A stretch of DNA of 64,000 bases. Source: Trissonchulus latispiculum (lineage: Eukaryota; Nematoda; Enoplea; Enoplida; Ironidae). Positions 57,951 to 64,000 of this stretch are shown one piece after another (position 1 is the first letter of the stretch; each line of letters starts with the position of its first letter). Below the pieces are notes generated by a model, which made no database searches, was not told where the DNA came from, and was given only the letters and a program-made list of their open reading frames with translations. The stretch lies in contig JASAND010026033.1 in NCBI GenBank assembly GCA_030248195.1, positions 1 to 64,000 on the forward strand. Reading direction: 5' to 3'. The translations under genes and the position numbers were made by a program.

Positions 57951-58515
57951 AAAACTGTTTTGAAGAGACAGAGAAAACTGTTTTGACAAATAAACCGTCA
58001 ACGTTGATGAGTCATCGAAAAGCTTATTTCGGTAGCTTAATTGATAAACAAGAATTTACTTTTTTGCGTTTAATAACTCTCATTAAAAGTTCTGAGCAAC
58101 AGAAAACAACGCTAATCCCACCATACCAGCTATTCTGGTGTTTTCAGTAAAGTATTTATCACAACACACAATATTTGGCAGTAAACAAATTATTGCACTT
58201 TTGTCGTATATATTGGAATAGGTATCAGTTTGGTACGAATAAATAAAATAAAAGGTTTTACTAGCTATTTCCTTAGCACAGGAGTCTATTTGCACCCATT
58301 AGTCAATTAATTGCATTAATTGTGTCAAACGGTGTACATATATATATTACGTATATTATGTACTTGTGGGGAGTTTAATGCTGATTTCATAGTTCCAGTC
58401 GCTAATAGCTTCTCTACGGGTTTGTGAGCGTCGACCTGCGGCAATGCGATTTAAACAGCTAGAACGACGTGTCACATGGGGCACGTCGACATGCGTTTGC
58501 GACTATGAAGGCAAC
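57951..58515. other. No gene recognised
   Basis: Short AT-rich ORFs only. Confidence 0.35.
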
Positions 58516-59099
58516 TTCGGGGGGGGGGGCTACGAATTTCACTAAAAGTTCGATGTTGGAAAAGCTAGCTAGTCTTTTGCCACATAATAGTATTAGGCTT
58601 AGAAGAAGAAATTACTAGAAAATCCTGTATTTTTGGTAAAACCAGAAAACCAAAACCCTCGAAACTTACCCACAGTTTGCCTCAATAAGAGCCTAATAAT
58701 TGGTAGAAAGCTGAGGTAGGCCAGGGGGTGCCAATTTTATTAGATCGAAAACGGCGTACGGTCACCTTTCAACTTTTTGCCAAATTTCAATCTTTGACCT
58801 GTTATTGCTATAGAAGCAAGCAACGCTCGAAAGCCAGAGTACTTTTAATATTGAGTACTAGTAAACAATAAACATTCGTGGCAAAAAGTGACAAGATCGG
58901 TTAGCAGAGCTGAAAAAAGCTTTTTGAAAAAACCCATTTTTCGAACTAAAATTTGTACTTTGGCGTCCTGCCAAAGATATAAACATATAAGATGTAGCCA
59001 ACCCTAAACTTTTTTACTTTGATAAGTTGGCTAATAATAGGCGAAACAGTAGCTCTCTCCGACGATGTCGTGCCAACCCCTTCGTAGCCCCCCCGTTAA
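58516..59099. mobile_element. G-tract foldback element, 584 bp
   Basis: The left TTCGGGG, G run and CTACGAA mirror TTCGTAGCCCCCCCGTTAA at the right. The right end keeps TTAA; the left end has TTCG in its place. The interior is non-coding. It is related in end structure to the TTAA elements at 12.3 and 35.1 kb. Confidence 0.6.
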
Positions 59100-60837
59100 C
59101 CCCTAAAGTAGCTGCCTAGAGCACCCTCCTAAGTAAGTGGTCAGAAACTAAATATACATGAACTAAACCGTATCAAAACCATAACTGAACATTAAGACTG
59201 CTATAATTTTGAACGGATACATATGTATGCGAATCCATTTTGTGATTTAAACACCTTATTTGCACAGCTGCGAAACCTGGTATAGCCACTATAGGTAAAC
59301 TGGATAATCGATTATTGTTTATCAAGGATTTTCAGGGAGTTTATTTTCAGAAATTTGCAAAAGTAGCATTTTCAGAGAATGTAGATTATGTAAAATATAA
59401 AAATGCAAAAATGAAAATGCAAAAATATAAAAATGTACATGATCCTTTTCGGGCAAACGTGAGGGTGTTTCCAAAGAACATTAATATTCCCATTAAGAAC
59501 ATTAAACTGAGAGAAACATGACACCAAAATGTGGATACATTTGTACGGCAACTTCAAAAAGCTTGAAGACGTTATGTAATGCAAACTAGAAAGCTTGAAG
59601 ATATTATAGATCATTCTAGTAAAGCAACTGCTGCTTCCACCATGAGAAGGAATATCATTTTTATTGCTTGTTCAGAAAATGTCGTTTTATTGAAAATAGA
59701 GATATGTAATTTCTAACAATGCTGCTACATGACAGCCTAGCTCATAAGATACAATTTAGACGACCAGTTTTATGATATTTAGTTATGTTTACGAAGCAGC
59801 AATTTGAAGTAATTTCCAACATAAATTTGGAGTGCTTCAAATTAGCTATTTAATGGAATGTTTACGTAAACAGCCGATTCTCAGAATCATAAATTCCTGT
59901 AATCGTGCCAGTAGATTGGAAGGTCCTCAGTCAGACAAATCAAAAAACGTTGGCGAATGGCATAGGGTATCATGGGGGGGAATGGGGGTGGAGGATGGGG
60001 TGGAATCTGCCCAGACCGACTGAAAAGCAGGTGGCGCCAAAGCAGACAAAGTTTGGAAGACTGTGATTGGCTGTTGGCGATCCCCCTAAAACTGGGATCC
60101 TTTTTCGAAATGAGCTACAACTACCGTTAGTTTTTGCTAGATCAGACGGAGGGGGGGGCTTTCTGCAATCTGATGCAATGTTTGCAATGGTCGGCTAGGA
60201 GCATCACAGGAGACAGGAAACAGGGATTTTTTCCTGAAATTCTTTTCGCAACGCCGTAAATTCGAGACAGAAGAGGGAATTTTGAAACACTTTGACTAGC
60301 CGATAAATCACAAACAGAATGGGGTATAACAGTTCAAGAAAGGGGGGATAATTTAGGTTTCATCTAATTTCCCAGAGTAAACAACCCTTGACGCAGGAAA
60401 TATTCTCGGGCAAGGGTGTCGCTTCTCTCAGAAAATCAGAAACAATTCATAAATTATTAGCTTTCGGCCTTCTCTTTCTGAAGGGTTCTTTTGTACCCAC
60501 TTGTTACCAGGCTCCGAAACTAGGTCATAATCACGGTGTTCGTACAAAGCCTAAAGGGAAACCCCTTAGGCTTTAGTTGCCAAGGCAATATTTACCCGGG
60601 GAAGCAAAGCATTTGTCCCAAAAACAACAGAAATTAATCATCTCGGAAAAACTTTCTCCTGTACCTAAACTTAGAATTGACAACAATAATAGGTTGGGCT
60701 ATGCTTAGGTTATCTTGTGGATAAAGTATTACTGATTGAAAATTGTTCCAAATCATTATCATTAGCAATTTCAGCAAATGGATCAGAAATTTACTAAAAG
60801 TGTCCTAGTTCTGACTTCAAATCTTGTTCAGTGATGT
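59100..60837. other. No gene recognised
   Basis: Contains AAATATAAAAATGCAAAAATG-type imperfect repeats (59390-59430) and G-runs at 59970 and 60142. No recognisable ORF. Confidence 0.35.
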
Positions 60838-60950
60838 GTGGGGTGGCTGACTGGTAGAACGCCCAAATGTGAAGCGAGAAAGTAAGGGTTCTAGCCTAGG
60901 TTGAAACCAGATTTTTTCAGTTTTTCTATCCATTCATTTCTACTGGTTTT
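60838..60950 (+). mobile_element. tRNA-like SINE head (third type)
   Basis: GGGGTGGCTGACTGGTAGAA (box A) and GGGTTCTAGCC (box B) are spaced 33 bases apart and followed by a T-rich tail. It does not match the other two SINE types closely. Confidence 0.45.
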
Positions 60951-61309
60951 ATTTTAGTTTAGTATATATAGTTTAGTATATTTAGTACATATATACATTA
61001 GTTTCCGGCCCGAAATTTGACTGGGTGAAAACAAAACATTCGCAACAAAGTTAACGTTTTTAGGCTTAGGTGTTTTTAGGCTGCCGCAATGTTGTGTACT
61101 GTTGAAATTACAGTACCTAACTTCGATGTCAATGCTATGACAAATAATTTGACAATTACTATCCAAAATTCAGCCTAATTAAATATGCAGAGTTATGCTC
61201 AAGTGTTTGATGTGGAATTTTAATAGACTTTTTCAAAGACAATCAATCAATCAATCGACGTAAAAATACAATTACAATCCACACTGTGTCAAAAGTTAGG
61301 ACTAAGGTT

Positions 61310-61617
61310 TTAGGGTCCGAATTGACAACACTTGGAAAGTGAAGGAATGTAGGTTCGGGCCAGAAAAGTTTCATAGAGCCCGCCCAGAACTTGTTGACAG
61401 TTCAATAGACATCTTCGACTGACTCGATTCGATGCAATTCTCGAGCGCGGTTGCTGTTGTTGCTGTTGTTGCTGTTGTTGTTGCTGCAAACCTTTCATGT
61501 CAGGAAAGCCCCAGGCGTACATCATGCCGACACATTGCACCCGATAGGCAAACTGCAAAAGCAATAGCAAATGCAGTAGGTTGCAGCCAGTCATGAATCA
61601 GATGTTAACCGGGACAC
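61310..61617 (-). CDS. Predicted secreted protein with polyglutamine tract (one exon)
   Basis: A minus-strand exon begins after a strong acceptor (TTTCTTGCTTTCAG) at 61617. It has 23 bases of leader, then ATG at 61594 and 94 codons. Residues 1-22 are a typical signal peptide (LLHLLLLLQFA core). A short stretch (GMMYAWGFPDMKG), a run of twelve Gln (CAG/CAA mix, 61448-61483) and a basic segment follow. The segment RRCLLNCQQV contains a dibasic site before a Cys pair, as in peptide-hormone precursors. No family is recognised. The CDS may continue past a donor not identified here, so the ORF end at 61310 is provisional. The non-coding exon start implies an upstream 5'-UTR exon. Confidence 0.4.
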
Positions 61618-61745
61618 CTGAAAGCAAGAAACATGTCCGATTAAAGTTATAAATTGTAAAAGAGTATACACAAAATTACGTGGGAGGATTAGATGAGGGT
61701 GCAGGCAAATATCCAGACTCATACAGTAAGAAGGGTTCCCTATCA

Positions 61746-61787
61746 AAACGTCTAAAGTCAAAACGTCTAATGACTTTAGACGTTTTG
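61746..61787. repeat. Short perfect hairpin
   Basis: AAAACGTCTAAAGTCA and its complement TGACTTTAGACGTTTT flank a 10-base loop that repeats AAACGTCTAA. It lies about 130 bp upstream of the secreted-protein exon. Confidence 0.7.
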
Positions 61788-61799
61788 AACGGACACCGT

Positions 61800-62599
61800 A
61801 AGAAGGGGAAAACGGCGGAAAAACAGCGACCTTACGAGAATGGGAAATTTTAGACTTCCTGTAGAATGTGCTGATAATGGTATTAGTATTAATGCCGGCG
61901 TGTCACTTCGCAAACGCAAACTACTTGCGTTCTTTCTGGACTGTTGGTCTGCAGCAAAAAGTCCTCGTATCAGTCAGAAATTACAGTCAACCAACTAACG
62001 AGTTTTTACGGATTAATTGAACATTTCAAACCAATTTCAAACCAGTCGCATAAAATTGTTTAAAGTCGCGATTTTTTGGTAATTCTTTGCTAAAGATTGT
62101 AGGAAACTAGCTTTTGTGCTACTTTTGTGGTGGACTCTAGACCCCTTCTTTTTCTGATTTTTTTGGGGTAGATTCCTCATTTAAGTCGGGAGTAATGGGA
62201 AAACTTTTCTTTATTACTTTAGTTAGTGATTTTAGGGAGTAGCACCGGCGCTGGAAAGCCTTGAAAACGAAAATCATTTAACGGCCGATAACTTGAATTT
62301 GGTGCATTTGCGGGCAATGGTCTAAGAAGACAAAATGTTCCCGACAATGAGAGCTTTCGATTGATATAAAATTTAACGTATTTCGAAAAATTTGAAAAAT
62401 CGCTATTTTTGAGATTATGGTTGTCAGACCATCATATTTGACCCCAGCGACCAACTGGATGCATTAACCGGTACCATTTGTGCCTAAACTTGACCTAAAG
62501 TCATCAATAATGGTGCGCAAATAGATCTAACATTCTATAGGTCTGTGTTGCCATAGCTCTATGTTATTTGCCAAAAAACGGGAATTTCCGAAATATTGT
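61800..62599. other. No gene recognised
   Basis: AT-rich, possibly the outer part of the foldback that follows. No matching left terminus was found. Confidence 0.35.
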
Positions 62600-63498
62600 T
62601 AAAAATTGAGATTTCTGCGCCAGAGAAATCTCGAAATCGGGTAGAGCTAACCAGGATCAATTGGTATCATTCGAAATGTCTTGTCATAAGCTGTGATTTG
62701 TAGGAAGTAGAATTTTTAATTAGGCCTTACAGCTTTCAGAATATTTCATGAAAGTTGCTGACCCCCAATTTCAAGGTTGCAAAACAGTCAAATTTGGCTG
62801 TTCGAAAACTTAAAAAATTAATTAAAAATTTTTGAAGGCCTAAATTAAAATTCTGCTTCCTACAAATCACCATTCGAGATAGTTTTTATGATATAAGATG
62901 GACGTTGAAGTGCTTCTCTTTGTCGTTGGCGAGATTTCTCTGGCGTACGGAAAAAATCACCACTTTTTCCGTTTCCTATGTTTAACACATACTGATATCA
63001 ACTTTGAGGTGAAATTACTCGCTAACCGTAACAGATCCGACCTTCATTTCAAAAACTCGTTAAAATATACCAATCGGACAATAAAATATGTGAAAATGAG
63101 CAAAATCGGAGGTTAGGAACGTCGTCCAAATTGGTAACGGGAAAGCTTCAAAATCCCGTTTCATTTTTCCCGTCTGGGACGGGTTTATTTACAGGATTTA
63201 TTTTAAGTTTTTGCTGCTATGCTTTCGTACACAGGCTTCTTGTGCTGCAAGCTAAGCTGCAGGCTTATGCTGCTGCAACCTATTCTACACATATGCGTAC
63301 TTTACTGCACTCGCTGTAGAAAAGCTAAAGCCTGCTACATAAAGTGACGTTGACAGAACAAAAAGCGGACGGGAAAAATATACAGGTGCACGGGATTTCT
63401 GCTAAAATTTATCCGAGGGTTTTCTGACGGGATCCCGTCTACAATTTGGACGACGTCCCTTATCGAAAAATCGGCCAAAAATGGACCCCCCCCCTTAA
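62600..63498. mobile_element. TTAA G-tract foldback, relative of 12254-12983, with nested insert
   Basis: The right end GGACCCCCCCCCTTAA at 63498 and the inner AGGTGAAATTACTCGCTAAC (about 63006) match the 12.8-kb element. The centre is near 62790, where TTAGGCCTTA and AAGGCCTAAATTAAAATTCT mirror each other. The left terminus was not found, so the element is truncated or diverged there. It is split at 63119-63456. Confidence 0.6.
63119..63456. mobile_element. Nested MITE with 15-bp perfect terminal repeats
   Basis: ACGTCGTCCAAATTG at 63119 and CAATTTGGACGACGT at 63442-63456 are perfect inverted repeats. The adjacent bases GTAACGGGA and (reversed) TAGACGGGA extend the match imperfectly. It contains GACGGGAAAAA/TTTTTCCCGTC motifs and a CT/TGCTGC-rich centre. 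Target duplication is unclear. Confidence 0.7.
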
Positions 63499-64000
63499 GT
63501 CTTTTAGATTTACTAGCCTAAGACCAGAAACATTCGATAATCTTTTGAACTATCGAGAACTACCGAGCTAAACCAAGCTCAAAAGTATGAGATTATCCTA
63601 ACTGAAGTGAACTTCTCAATAACTCACCTGTGATATAGTTAGGTCAGCCCTGACACTTTCAGCAGCTCAGATTACGGCAAAATAGATTGCGGAAGTGAGA
63701 ATCAAAGAGCTTTAGATTGCATCAGAAATCAGTCCAAAACTAGATCTAAAACTAGGTCAATCCTGTGAGGTCGACGAAGATTAGCCCAGAATTGTGCTAA
63801 GAGAAACGTCAAAAGGCTTACATACGAGTGAAAAAAGGCTCAAATAATTTCCACCCTTCATAATTAACAAGTCTAACATTCCTGAGCTCAGGGAAGTCGG
63901 GAGATAAACTAAGGATTATAGGATCTGCGTAGAGTGAGATTATGCAGCAACAAAGGTATTACGTAAGCTTAAGTTTGACTCAGAGAGAGTTCTTTTGTCC
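63499..64000. other. No gene recognised
   Basis: AT-rich with repeated AACTAGATCTAAAACTAGGT-like words near 63737. Nothing coding is seen. Confidence 0.35.

Noticed and set aside
61310..61594. Identification as eclosion hormone or another named neuropeptide
   Set aside because: A signal peptide and a Cys pair are present, but the cysteine spacing does not match a known hormone family.

Overview
The window is nuclear DNA of an AT-rich, repeat-dense invertebrate. Evidence: spliceosomal introns with GTAAG/GTATG donors, tRNA-derived SINEs, foldback elements (piggyBac-, hAT- and mariner-like), a Ty3/Gypsy pol relic, a Polinton/Maverick relic and a DUF229 gene, a family known from nematodes and insects. 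I cannot decide between a nematode and an arthropod from this window. Most of the DNA is transposon debris. Only about four loci look like live genes, all on the minus strand, and the relics between them carry stops and frameshifts.

1-7.2 kb: a large inverted repeat (left arm 1-2345, right arm about 4535-6971, continuing past the left edge of the window). The right arm holds an apparently intact two-exon gene for a small two-helix membrane protein. The left arm holds its decayed mirror copy. A third, intact paralogue with the same intron phase lies at 45.2-46.4 kb inside a matching segmental duplication. 7.2-16.1 kb: SINEs, zinc-finger ORF debris, TTAA-flanked foldbacks and a 1,315-bp tandem duplication full of short hairpins. 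16.1-19.8 kb: Gypsy RNase H/integrase remnant split by a 1.67-kb foldback with an 8-bp target duplication. 20-23.9 kb: a Tribbles-like pseudokinase pseudogene, a P-loop-like ORF cut by a hAT MITE (perfect 8-bp duplication), and a second kinase-like pseudogene. 23.9-29.5 kb: no gene recognised. 30.0-34.9 kb: a YqaJ-type nuclease relic and phase-consistent exons of an unrecognised Cys-rich gene. 35-42 kb: TTAA foldback, then a Polinton relic (DNA polymerase B, integrase, small ORF, NADAR domain). 43.5-46.4 kb: CCGG-rich foldback and the paralogue gene. 47.0-50.7 kb: a complete three-exon DUF229 gene (707 aa predicted) with a 740-bp solo LTR 43 bp upstream of its ATG. 53.4-57.6 kb: a foldback element carrying at least three later insertions. 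57.6-64 kb: SINEs, foldbacks and one exon of a predicted secreted polyglutamine protein.

The clearest new object is the small membrane-protein family: three copies in one window, one dead, with a conserved FCENGRCENQI loop and conserved splice phase. The clearest recurring theme is nested foldback elements whose insertion order can be read from target-site duplications. All gene models are by eye, without transcript support.
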